Positions 12,465 to 17,876 of a stretch of DNA of 44,966 nucleotides are shown one piece after another (the stretch's first letter is position 1; every line of letters starts with the position of its first letter). The DNA comes from a virus. The notes beneath the pieces are model-generated. The model saw only the letters and a list, made by a program, of their open reading frames with translations, was not told the DNA's origin and made no database searches. The translations under genes were made by a program, and so were the position numbers. The DNA is taken from positions 1 through 44,966 of the IMG/VR virus record IMGVR_UViG_3300025151_000073; one strand, 5' to 3'.

Positions 12465-13053
12465 ACTCAAAGGTGAATATAGTGACTTTATCGGAACATA
12501 TCATAATGCCTATGATTCGAAGTTCTGTGATGGTGTCATAAAAGCATTTGATTATTATCAGGAGATTGATGCAGTTTTCTGTGAAGATAATCAATTTGAG
12601 AACAGTAATGCCGGACGATTCGATTGGGCATTAGATCTGTCAGAGATGAATCCTGCAATGAAGGATAATCATTCACAATTATTGAATGAGACATTGCAAT
12701 CATGTTTTGATGAATATGTGAATGTCTTTGGTCATCTAAAGACTGTACCAATGTATTCACTTTCACAGAAGATACAGAAGACTCCTGCCGGTGGTGGTTA
12801 TCATGTCTGGCACGATGAGAATTCAGGATTAGAACATGCCAATCGTTGTCTTGTATGGATGATCTATTTGAATGATGATTATGAGGGCGGAGAGACTGAA
12901 TATTTGTATTATAAGAAAAGGATAAAACCTGAGAAGGGAAAGTTACTAATATGGCCCGCAGGTATGACACATTGCCATAGAGGAGGATTAGTATTATCGG
13001 GAACAAAGTATATTGCAACAGGATGGTTCTATCTGGCAAATTACAATGGATGA
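12451..13053 (+). CDS. Putative 2OG-Fe(II) oxygenase / prolyl 4-hydroxylase-like, 200 aa
   Basis: YHVWHDE with the H-x-D/E type iron ligands, CLVWMIYLNDDYEGGETEYL, then GKLLIWPAGMTHCHRGG with the distal His and KYIATGWFYL as the last strand give the complete prolyl-4-hydroxylase-like layout. It is the third such enzyme within 3.3 kb. It is embedded between two zinc-ribbon-like genes and overlaps both. A role in modifying the adhesin or host proteins is inference only. Confidence 0.75.
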   Translation: MERIELKGEYSDFIGTYHNAYDSKFCDGVIKAFDYYQEIDAVFCEDNQFENSNAGRFDWALDLSEMNPAMKDNHSQLLNETLQSCFDEYVNVFGHLKTVPMYSLSQKIQKTPAGGGYHVWHDENSGLEHANRCLVWMIYLNDDYEGGETEYLYYKKRIKPEKGKLLIWPAGMTHCHRGGLVLSGTKYIATGWFYLANYNG

Positions 13054-13315
13054 TAAGAAGGAAGAGTTTCCTAGTATAAAGGAACAAGGAAAGAATCTGG
13101 CAAAGTTTACATTTGAAGTGGTGAAGGATAGTGTGACACATTTATCTACACCATCAGAAGTATTTGCAAATGAAGAGTTAAAGGAAGAAAGAATGAGTAT
13201 ATGTAAGAAGTGTGAGTATTATAGTATAAGACAGAATAGATGTAAGCACTGTGGTTGTTGGTTAGAACATAAGGTTAAGTTTAGTTCAAGTCAGTGTCCT
13301 GTTCATAAGTGGTAA
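13046..13315 (+). CDS. Cys-rich zinc-ribbon-like protein, 89 aa
   Basis: ATG 13046 is the start that follows the upstream coding region; ORF extensions further upstream lie inside the oxygenase gene. The C-terminal half repeats the array seen at 12129: ICKKCEYY, RCKHCGCWLEHK, QCPVHKW. The N-terminal half is a helical, charged segment. The two zinc-ribbon genes are therefore paralogous in their metal-binding parts and bracket one oxygenase. Function is unknown. Confidence 0.68.
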   Translation: MDDKKEEFPSIKEQGKNLAKFTFEVVKDSVTHLSTPSEVFANEELKEERMSICKKCEYYSIRQNRCKHCGCWLEHKVKFSSSQCPVHKW

Positions 13316-13316
13316 A

Positions 13317-13523
13317 ATGAAGAGTATTTTACGTATATGGAAGTATTCATTAGGATCATTCTCTGATAGTAAGACTGAACCATATGATAATTGGATTGCA
13401 TGTATTAGAACTGTTATATTTGTCTCTTATATGGTGACGAATGCCTTTATTGTGTCCGGAGTCATTAGACATTGGAATTCAAGTGATTGTGTATCCGTTG
13501 ATACAGAATTAATTAAAAAATAG
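13317..13523 (+). CDS. Conserved small membrane protein, 68 aa
   Basis: RIWKYSLGSFSDSKTEPYDNW (described in part) followed by a hydrophobic stretch from about residue 28 to 48 (IACIRTVIFVSYMVTNAFIVSG) and a polar end GVIRHW. I recall this as a strongly conserved small protein of T4-like cyanophages with one membrane helix. It is the last gene before the 350-nt control region. Its biochemical role is unknown. Confidence 0.72.
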   Translation: MKSILRIWKYSLGSFSDSKTEPYDNWIACIRTVIFVSYMVTNAFIVSGVIRHWNSSDCVSVDTELIKK

Positions 13524-13538
13524 GTTTTAAATATGTTT

Positions 13539-13546
13539 ATAAATAT
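13539..13546 (+). promoter_or_regulatory. Perfect TATAAATA late-promoter sequence
   Basis: TATAAATA lies 16 nt after the end of the membrane-protein gene, with no start codon of a convincing gene within 300 nt downstream. It could drive a non-coding RNA, or be a chance match in AT-rich DNA. Confidence 0.45.
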
Positions 13547-13620
13547 AAAACTGTTTTTTATTTGAATTGTTAAATCTTTTGGTTTGTGGTGTCCTGAGAG
13601 GGTATTCGGAGTGTCTTTGT

Positions 13621-13648
13621 AGATACTTTGGAGTGTCTTTAAGTATCT
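13621..13648 (+). repeat. Hairpin AGATACTT / AAGTATCT
   Basis: Perfect eight-base arms (13621-13628 and 13641-13648) with a 12-nt loop that includes part of a repeated GGAGTGTCTTT. No T run follows, so this is unlikely to be a simple terminator. Confidence 0.45.
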
Positions 13649-13729
13649 CATAAAGGGTCAGATCTTATGCAAGTTTAGCGAGCGTATCATGGAGAGCGCG
13701 GTTTGTCAACCCACAGGGCGCAAAATTTT

Positions 13730-13940
13730 TCTCGACGAGATACAAAATGTAATATAAAGACATCTTATAGTATAAATATATTGATTCGATGAATCTCGAC
13801 GAGACATCATACTTGACACTCGACGAGATATCTGTTATACTCATATCATAATCATCCAATCTCGACGAGAACCATGAACGATTACGAAACATCATACATA
13901 TGGGACTACGAGATGTCATGCCATGATTATCTCGACGAGA
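13730..13940 (+). repeat. Five copies of the palindrome TCTCGACGAGA
   Basis: TCTCG-A-CGAGA (perfect five-base arms around one base) occurs at 13730, 13794, 13860 and 13930; CTCGACGAGA is at 13819. The last copy lies in the gene at 13874, coding for LDE. Copies 2-4 surround and enter a promoter. This looks like an operator set for a dimeric DNA-binding protein. Confidence 0.8.
13813..13841 (+). promoter_or_regulatory. Near-consensus sigma70 promoter with an operator in its spacer
   Basis: TTGACA (13813-13818) and TATACT (13836-13841) are separated by 17 nt, and the first ten spacer bases are CTCGACGAGA. ATG 13874 lies 38 nt after the -10. Occupation of the spacer would block RNA polymerase, so repression is the simplest reading. 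Confidence 0.82.
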
Positions 13941-14044
13941 CATATGCATATCATAATGTGTCACCATACACATATGATCTAGACGACGAGTATGCACGAG
14001 ATAGCACAGACTATCAGGCACTTGCATATAGACATTATGCATGA
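13874..14044 (+). CDS. Tyr- and Asp-rich microprotein, 56 aa
   Basis: The ORF starts 3 nt after the fourth TCTCGACGAGA. The protein is unusual in composition, with twelve tyrosines and many Asp/Glu residues (SPYTYDLDDEYARDS). It has no known domain. If the promoter array is autoregulated this could be the target gene, but an acidic protein is unlikely to be the DNA-binding regulator. Function is unknown. Confidence 0.6.
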   Translation: MNDYETSYIWDYEMSCHDYLDETYAYHNVSPYTYDLDDEYARDSTDYQALAYRHYA

Positions 14045-14074
14045 TACAATACGTAAACATCGCACGAGATTCCC

Positions 14075-14227
14075 ATGTATGCACACAAGCGCATTGTAAG
14101 TGTAACATTAGACATCGAATGTTATGAAGACCTCGACCTCAAGATGCTGGATTGGCGAGAAATCCTAGATCTTCAAGGTGACGAGAACGTCGATGTTAGC
14201 ATAAAGGAGACTGCAGACGTATACTAG
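14075..14227 (+). CDS. Conserved cyanophage microprotein, 50 aa
   Basis: KRIVSVTLDIECYEDLDLKM then LDWREILDLQGDENVDVSIKE forms a beta-alpha-beta-like pattern that I recall from many cyanophage genomes. It is acidic. It follows the gene at 13874 by 30 nt, probably on the same transcript. Function is unknown. Confidence 0.7.
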   Translation: MYAHKRIVSVTLDIECYEDLDLKMLDWREILDLQGDENVDVSIKETADVY

Positions 14228-14243
14228 TGTGCCAGTTCGGAAA

Positions 14244-14285
14244 CTGTCCACTAAATCCCCACAAGGGTAATATTTCGTGTATTGT
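14244..14285 (+). promoter_or_regulatory. Promoter cassette B, copy 1
   Basis: TATTGT is at 14280-14285 within CGTGTATTGT, 35 nt before ATG 14315; a CTGTCCA box starts 36 nt before the -10. No clear -35 hexamer. Confidence 0.55.
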
Positions 14286-14314
14286 GTACACAGTTGAGAA
14301 ATTTGTTTTCTTAA

Positions 14315-14491
14315 ATGAACACTTTCGTCCCTAATCCTCATCTGGAAATGTTAATGAGTCGTGAGCAGTTAATGGAAGATATTGACTGCATTGTTGATGG
14401 TGAACTTAGTGGCATTATTTCTCAAGAATTGTGTGAAGAACTGGTGCGGCGTCTATGTGATGCTGTCTGCCGTAATTTCCCTGCTAAGTAA
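14315..14491 (+). CDS. Hypothetical protein, 58 aa
   Basis: A helical, acidic 58-residue protein (LMSREQLMEDIDCIVDGELS) with three cysteines near the C-terminus. No family is recognised. It starts 35 nt after the -10 of cassette B copy 1. Confidence 0.6.
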   Translation: MNTFVPNPHLEMLMSREQLMEDIDCIVDGELSGIISQELCEELVRRLCDAVCRNFPAK

Positions 14492-14524
14492 CACAAACCG
14501 GTCGGCTGCCTCCCAGTCGGCAAA

Positions 14525-14566
14525 GTGTCACAAGCACACGGCACAGGGTCCAAAATCGTGTATTGT
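14525..14566 (+). promoter_or_regulatory. Promoter cassette B, copy 2
   Basis: GTGTCAC (14525-14531), then CCAAAATCGTG and TATTGT (14561-14566). The box starts exactly 36 nt before the -10; ATG 14592 is 31 nt after it. Confidence 0.68.
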
Positions 14567-14591
14567 AGTTAAGTCATCAGGAATTCACCAA

Positions 14592-14813
14592 ATGCAAGGT
14601 TACAACGGTTGGGCAAATTGGGAAACCTGGAATGTTGCTCTCTGGATTGGAAATGATGAGAGTTTGTATCACCAAGCAAGGGAATGTGCAAACTATCAGG
14701 AACTTGTGAACATTCTTTGGGAGTGTGGTAGTAAAGAAACCCCTGACGGTTGTCGTTGGGATGATGTTAAAGTTGATGGTCTCGCTATTTGTGAAATGAT
14801 GGCAGACATGTGA
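14592..14813 (+). CDS. DUF7249-like conserved phage protein, 73 aa
   Basis: YNGWANWETWNVALWIGNDE (residues 4-23) is a signature of small phage proteins I recall under DUF7249. ATG 14592 lies 31 nt after the cassette B -10; earlier in-frame codons run through the promoter and are not used. A short helical middle and acidic C-terminus follow. Function is unknown. Confidence 0.75.
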   Translation: MQGYNGWANWETWNVALWIGNDESLYHQARECANYQELVNILWECGSKETPDGCRWDDVKVDGLAICEMMADM

Positions 14814-14824
14814 CAGTTGGTAAG

Positions 14825-14866
14825 GTGCCCACCATTTCACCAAAGGGCACCAAAATCGTGTATTGT
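14825..14866 (+). promoter_or_regulatory. Promoter cassette B, copy 3
   Basis: CCAAAATCGTG is followed by TATTGT (14861-14866); GTGCCCA starts 36 nt upstream and ATG 14890 lies 29 nt downstream. The post-promoter stretch TCACAGTTGAGAAATT is shared with copy 1. Confidence 0.62.
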
Positions 14867-14889
14867 ATTCACAGTTGAGAAATTCACTC

Positions 14890-15024
14890 ATGTTTGATGA
14901 ACTTTGGTCTGAAATTGCTGATGCTCCCGGTGAGATCTTCGATGTGATTGAATACAAAGAAGAATGGGAGAAAGAAGATAAATTCGATGTTGAAGAATAC
15001 ATTAAAGGAAACACTGACTATTGA
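14890..15024 (+). CDS. Acidic microprotein, 44 aa
   Basis: The product is very acidic (FDELWSEIADAPGEIFDVIE, then KEEWEKEDKFDVEEY). ATG 14890 is 29 nt after the -10. It is possibly a DNA mimic or an adaptor peptide, but nothing in sequence proves it. The next gene begins 6 nt after the stop. Confidence 0.55.
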   Translation: MFDELWSEIADAPGEIFDVIEYKEEWEKEDKFDVEEYIKGNTDY

Positions 15025-15029
15025 GAACA

Positions 15030-15239
15030 ATGCAATTTCAAATCACAAAAATTGAGTTTGATGTTGATGAGAGCATCTACGATCCTTCACTTGAACCATT
15101 AACAAGTGAGGAACTTGCTGAGAATTATATTGGTGAAATTTGGGAAGCAGATGATGAAGATGATCTAATCGAAGAGATCACAAACGATGCGGCACATTGC
15201 ATCCTTTCTATTAACTATCAGCACGTTTTAAAACAATGA
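15030..15239 (+). CDS. Conserved cyanophage protein, 69 aa
   Basis: MQFQITKIEFDVDES, IWEADDEDDLIEEITND and a C-terminal CILSINYQHVL form a pattern common among small cyanophage proteins. The ATG at 15030 is preferred to the TTG at 15021. Acidic, alpha/beta. Function is unknown. It overlaps the next gene by 4 nt. Confidence 0.7.
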   Translation: MQFQITKIEFDVDESIYDPSLEPLTSEELAENYIGEIWEADDEDDLIEEITNDAAHCILSINYQHVLKQ

Positions 15240-15394
15240 ACGAACAACTGCAATCTCAGGCAATTGAAGTGATGGAATTGATTGAAGATTCTGTCGAACA
15301 TATTTGCACTGAAAACCTCCTAAGTGGAGAGAAAGTGTGGACAATGATTGCCGCACTTGCTGATGCCAAACTTGAAGAATTTCCTGAAAACTAA
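15236..15394 (+). CDS. Conserved cyanophage microprotein, 52 aa
   Basis: The ATGA overlap with the previous stop marks coupling. SGEKVWTMIAALADAKLEEF (residues 30-49) is a motif I recall from small cyanophage proteins. Helical. Function is unknown. The next gene starts at its last stop base. Confidence 0.68.
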   Translation: MNEQLQSQAIEVMELIEDSVEHICTENLLSGEKVWTMIAALADAKLEEFPEN

Positions 15395-15630
15395 TGTCTT
15401 TCGTTTCCACCTTCGTTGACACAAACTCCATGACTGATAACATCATCGACCGTGACAAACTTCAAGAGGACATGATCAATCGCATTATTGATGGTATGGA
15501 CACCGATGGATTGTGTCAATTAGCATATGATTATTTGAATGAGAATTATGATAAGTATTCCGTGAAAGAATTGATTACGGAAGTAGAAGAATTCTATCCA
15601 GATATGTTGGAGGAAAGTAACACAAACTGA
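15394..15630 (+). CDS. Conserved cyanophage protein, 78 aa
   Basis: The conserved segment begins DRDKLQEDMINRIIDGMDTD, followed by CQLAYDYLNENYDKYSVKEL and a C-terminal EEFYPDMLEE. A second ATG at 15430 would give a 66-residue protein starting at the conserved part; the TAATG overlap favours 15394. Helical and acidic. Function is unknown. Confidence 0.7.
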   Translation: MSFVSTFVDTNSMTDNIIDRDKLQEDMINRIIDGMDTDGLCQLAYDYLNENYDKYSVKELITEVEEFYPDMLEESNTN

Positions 15631-15655
15631 TCCGGCTGCCTGACCAGTTGGATAA

Positions 15656-15697
15656 GTGTCACACGTTTTTGGCACGACCCTCAAAACCGTGTATTGT
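15656..15697 (+). promoter_or_regulatory. Promoter cassette B, copy 4
   Basis: GTGTCAC starts at 15656, TTGGCA is at 15669-15674, a 17-nt spacer follows, and TATTGT is at 15692-15697. This is the clearest copy with a -35, and the box again begins 36 nt before the -10. Confidence 0.72.
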
Positions 15698-15721
15698 ATA
15701 CACATGATCAAAAACAACGAA

Positions 15722-15937
15722 ATGCAGACCTACACCGACCCTTGCACCTATGCTCTGCAGGAGGACATGAGAATGCTAAAGGAAATGATTGCATCAGACC
15801 TCTCTCAGTACATGTTGGAGATGATGCCTTCCCTGAACGATTGCGTCGATTGGGTATGTGATCGTTTTGCAATTGATGCAACTGATGAACTGATTGATTT
15901 CGTTGCTGATTGTCACGATGAGTTCTTCGGTAACTGA
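15722..15937 (+). CDS. Acidic hypothetical protein, 71 aa
   Basis: I chose ATG 15722 (30 nt after the -10, as in the other cassettes); ATG 15704 would lie at the predicted transcript start. The protein is acidic and helical (CTYALQEDMRMLKEMIA, then DCVDWVCDRFAIDAT). The C-terminal DELIDFVADCHDEFF has the look of a conserved small cyanophage fold. Function is unknown. Confidence 0.65.
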   Translation: MQTYTDPCTYALQEDMRMLKEMIASDLSQYMLEMMPSLNDCVDWVCDRFAIDATDELIDFVADCHDEFFGN

Positions 15938-15972
15938 CACTAACCTCTCTGCCCTTAAGTAACACAAACATC

Positions 15973-16104
15973 ATGCGTATTTTTCTCTCTGCCATTGTCA
16001 TCCTGCTGGGTGCGAATCTTCTCATTGATCTCCTGGATTCTGATATGGTGCAAATCATGCAGGAGCGTAACGAAACAATCCAGCGCAGCATAGACCGGAT
16101 GTGA
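15973..16104 (+). CDS. Small single-pass membrane peptide, 43 aa
   Basis: MRIFLSAIVILLGANLLIDLL is a clear hydrophobic N-terminal segment, followed by a polar helix (QIMQERNETIQRSIDRM). It may be an uncleaved signal anchor. It lies just before promoter cassette B copy 5. Function is unknown. Confidence 0.55.
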   Translation: MRIFLSAIVILLGANLLIDLLDSDMVQIMQERNETIQRSIDRM

Positions 16105-16115
16105 CAGTCGGATTA

Positions 16116-16157
16116 GTGTCACACATTTTTGGCACAGGTCCCAAAATCGTCTATTGT
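16116..16157 (+). promoter_or_regulatory. Promoter cassette B, copy 5
   Basis: GTGTCAC (16116-16122), TTGGCA (16129-16134), 17-nt spacer, TATTGT (16152-16157); ATG 16185 is 33 nt after the -10. Nearly the same as copy 4. Confidence 0.72.
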
Positions 16158-16184
16158 AAAAGAGTCAAAGGAATTCAACCAACC

Positions 16185-16511
16185 ATGCGTAAAATCGAAA
16201 CCCAGATGAACGAAGCAATCACCGAGGGCACCGATTGGGGCAAAGACAACACACGGGTTGAAACCATCGACGGAGTTTCGAAGGTCTATCTCCACGGGCA
16301 CCTCATTGCTGAGGTTGACGACAATGCCATCATCCTGCGTGATGGTGGGCGGCAGAGCAAGACCACTAAGAGCAGACTCAACGCAATCCTAGCAGAGCAC
16401 GGATACTCTGGCGAAAGCGTGTTTCAAAAGAACTGGACTTGGTTCGTCCGTCTCTGGACTGGCACCGACTTCACCACCACCGAATTCCGTTCGGGTATGC
16501 GACTGGCATAG
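16185..16511 (+). CDS. Conserved phage protein, 108 aa
   Basis: KVYLHGHLIAEVDDNAIIL (described in part), KSRLNAILAEHG and a C-terminal FRSGMRLA form a compact beta-alpha pattern seen in many phage hypothetical proteins. ATG 16185 is 33 nt after the -10; in-frame codons upstream read through the promoter. The gene is GC-richer than the virion genes. Function is unknown. Confidence 0.72.
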   Translation: MRKIETQMNEAITEGTDWGKDNTRVETIDGVSKVYLHGHLIAEVDDNAIILRDGGRQSKTTKSRLNAILAEHGYSGESVFQKNWTWFVRLWTGTDFTTTEFRSGMRLA

Positions 16512-16553
16512 TGGCACACTGCCACGGCAGAACGACCCCTGACCGACTATTGT
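16511..16553 (+). promoter_or_regulatory. Promoter cassette B, copy 6
   Basis: GTGGCAC (16511-16517) starts 37 nt before TATTGT (16548-16553), and ATG 16578 is 30 nt after the -10. The CCAAAATCG stretch has decayed here. Confidence 0.58.
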
Positions 16554-16577
16554 AAGAAAACAAACGAACTGAACCAC

Positions 16578-17486
16578 ATGACAAAGATCCTTCACCTTGA
16601 GCACCCTGAAGACACCATCCTCACCGGTGACGATTCGTTCCTGCAATCGCTGCGCCTTAAGGGTGACCTTTCGGTGAAGGTTGACGGAGCACCTGCCATC
16701 GTATGGGGAACCAACCCTGCGACCGGTAAGTTTTTTGTGGGGACCAAATCAGTCTTCAACAAAGTGAAGATTAAAATCAACCAATCTCATCAGGACATTG
16801 ATGCAAACCACACTGGTGAGGTTGCTACTATTCTCCACAAATGTTTTGATTATCTGCCACGTAACGGCGGTATTTTTCAGGGAGACTTTATCGGATTCGG
16901 TGGGTCTGATGAATACACACCGAACACAATCACCTATCAGTTCGATGGTATTGTAGACGCTGAAATCATCGTTGCTCCACATACACTTTACACGGCAGAA
17001 TCTGACCTGCGTGATGCTGTGGCAGAACCAATGAGGTTCATCATCACCGACACAGTTTACTGTAAGTTCGTGTTTCCCAAGGCATACACATGGAGCGGTG
17101 AATATAACTACGACCACACCGCGTTTGAGATGCCTCCGATCTTAGACTTGATTCGTCAGGTGTATGCTAAGACCACGTTCGTTACTAACAAGGAAGCAGA
17201 ACAGATTAAGCGTAATGTGAATAAGTCTATTCGCGAAGGTTATCCTATGACAAATGAGGATTTCCTGGGTAATGAGTCACTTATGCACCTGTACGGGTTG
17301 ATGATAATTTTGAAAGAAGAGTTGATGTATCAGTGCCGCAATGTAGGTCCCAGAGCATTCATCGGGCAGGATGAAGTCTCCGGAGAGGGTTATGTCTACT
17401 CCACAGAGTTGGGTACATATAAGTTCGTTGATCGTCGTCGCTTCAGTGTTGCTAACTTCAACAATACTAAGTTCACAACAGTGTAA
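16578..17486 (+). CDS. Ligase-like nucleotidyltransferase (DUF6267-like), 302 aa
   Basis: SVKVDGAPAIVWG (residues 32-44) matches the KxDGxx lysine motif I of covalent nucleotidyltransferases (ATP-dependent DNA/RNA ligases, capping enzymes), followed by FFVGTKS (52-58), FQGDFIGF (100-107, motif III-like), GEGYVYS (269-275, motif IV-like) and YKFVDRRRF (281-289, motif V-like). K34 would take the nucleotide. I recall DUF6267 as a phage family with this start. The middle region 110-265 is longer than in minimal ligases. It could seal nucleic acid or modify another substrate. Confidence 0.7.
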   Translation: MTKILHLEHPEDTILTGDDSFLQSLRLKGDLSVKVDGAPAIVWGTNPATGKFFVGTKSVFNKVKIKINQSHQDIDANHTGEVATILHKCFDYLPRNGGIFQGDFIGFGGSDEYTPNTITYQFDGIVDAEIIVAPHTLYTAESDLRDAVAEPMRFIITDTVYCKFVFPKAYTWSGEYNYDHTAFEMPPILDLIRQVYAKTTFVTNKEAEQIKRNVNKSIREGYPMTNEDFLGNESLMHLYGLMIILKEELMYQCRNVGPRAFIGQDEVSGEGYVYSTELGTYKFVDRRRFSVANFNNTKFTTV

Positions 17487-17516
17487 GGATTAGCAGTCGT
17501 TCGTTAATACAGCAGT

Positions 17517-17540
17517 CCCCCCGTTTAAGGGGGGGCGTTT
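17517..17540 (+). terminator. Rho-independent terminator
   Basis: CCCCCC (17517-17522) pairs with GGGGGG (17529-17534) around a GTTTAA loop, followed by GCGTTTAT. The stem is strong but the T run is short, so termination may be partial. It lies 30 nt after the ligase-like gene. Confidence 0.62.
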
Positions 17541-17651
17541 ATAAAACCGCATGACTCCCCTAACCTACAAAGGTTTCCAAGAGCACGATAAAAATTCAAG
17601 AGATATAAAAATTTTTTTCGCTATATAAAATCAAGTGTAGGGTTCGCGTAT

Positions 17652-17828
17652 ATGCAAAAAAATTCCGAGAAAATTTTTAGTGAAATAGAGGTCGATCCTG
17701 TAACTGGAGATTATCACATCACAGTGCCAGAGATAATCTTAAACGAAATGCAATGGTACGAAGGCACCAAAATAAGGTGGTTGGTTGACGGCAATGAGAT
17801 TATTCTGACAGAAGAAAAGGATTCTTGA
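17652..17828 (+). CDS. AbrB/SpoVT-like small protein, 58 aa
   Basis: The body GDYHITVPEIILNEMQWYEG, then TKIRWLVDGNEIILTEE, follows the swapped-hairpin pattern of AbrB/MazE-type DNA-binding domains: strand, Pro-containing helix, strand. It is 58 residues, like a lone domain. A transcriptional-regulator role is plausible but unproven. The -35 of the next promoter overlaps its stop codon. Confidence 0.6.
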   Translation: MQKNSEKIFSEIEVDPVTGDYHITVPEIILNEMQWYEGTKIRWLVDGNEIILTEEKDS

Positions 17829-17853
17829 CAACCGCTATATAATGTTGTATGAT
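17825..17853 (+). promoter_or_regulatory. Consensus sigma70 promoter
   Basis: TTGACA (17825-17830), 17-nt spacer, TATGAT (17848-17853); ATG 17877 is 29 nt downstream. The -35 overlaps the stop of the AbrB-like gene. Confidence 0.8.
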
Positions 17854-17876
17854 TCGAAAGTAAAATCGTTATTCTT

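Larger units (their letters stand above)
13524..13873 (+). other. Non-coding control region (350 nt)
   Basis: There is no credible gene. It holds, in order, a perfect TATAAATA (13539), two copies of GGAGTGTCTTT (13609 and 13630), an eight-pair hairpin AGATACTT/AAGTATCT (13621-13648), a GC-rich stretch around 13680-13725, a second TATAAATA (13771), four TCTCGACGAGA copies and a near-consensus sigma70 promoter. A small RNA made from the first late promoter is possible but unproven. Confidence 0.6.

Noticed and set aside
12536-13141. Minus-strand ORF of 201 codons
   Set aside because: It is the complement of the oxygenase gene with conserved iron ligands on the plus strand; its product is low-complexity His/Ser-rich.
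13650-13735. tRNA-like segment with GTTTGTCAACCC
   Set aside because: There are no complete acceptor, D and T arms, and the T-loop consensus GTTCRA is missing.
13730-13940. CRISPR-like array from the TCTCGACGAGA copies
   Set aside because: The unit is only 11 nt, the spacings are irregular (about 64, 25, 41 and 70 nt) and one copy is inside a gene. A set of operators explains it better.
13665-14108. Minus-strand ORF of 147 codons
   Set aside because: It lies opposite two well-supported small genes and the promoter array, and its composition is that of an antisense shadow.
14382-14591. Long N-terminal extension of the DUF7249-like protein
   Set aside because: It would translate through the previous gene and promoter cassette B copy 2; the conserved part starts at ATG 14592.
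15656-15721. Upstream starts of the 71-aa acidic protein
   Set aside because: They run through the GTGTCAC box and -10 of cassette B copy 4; ATG 15722 matches the 29-35 nt spacing rule.
17551-17628. 25-codon ORF after the terminator
   Set aside because: No ribosome site, very short, and follows the terminator directly; nothing supports translation.
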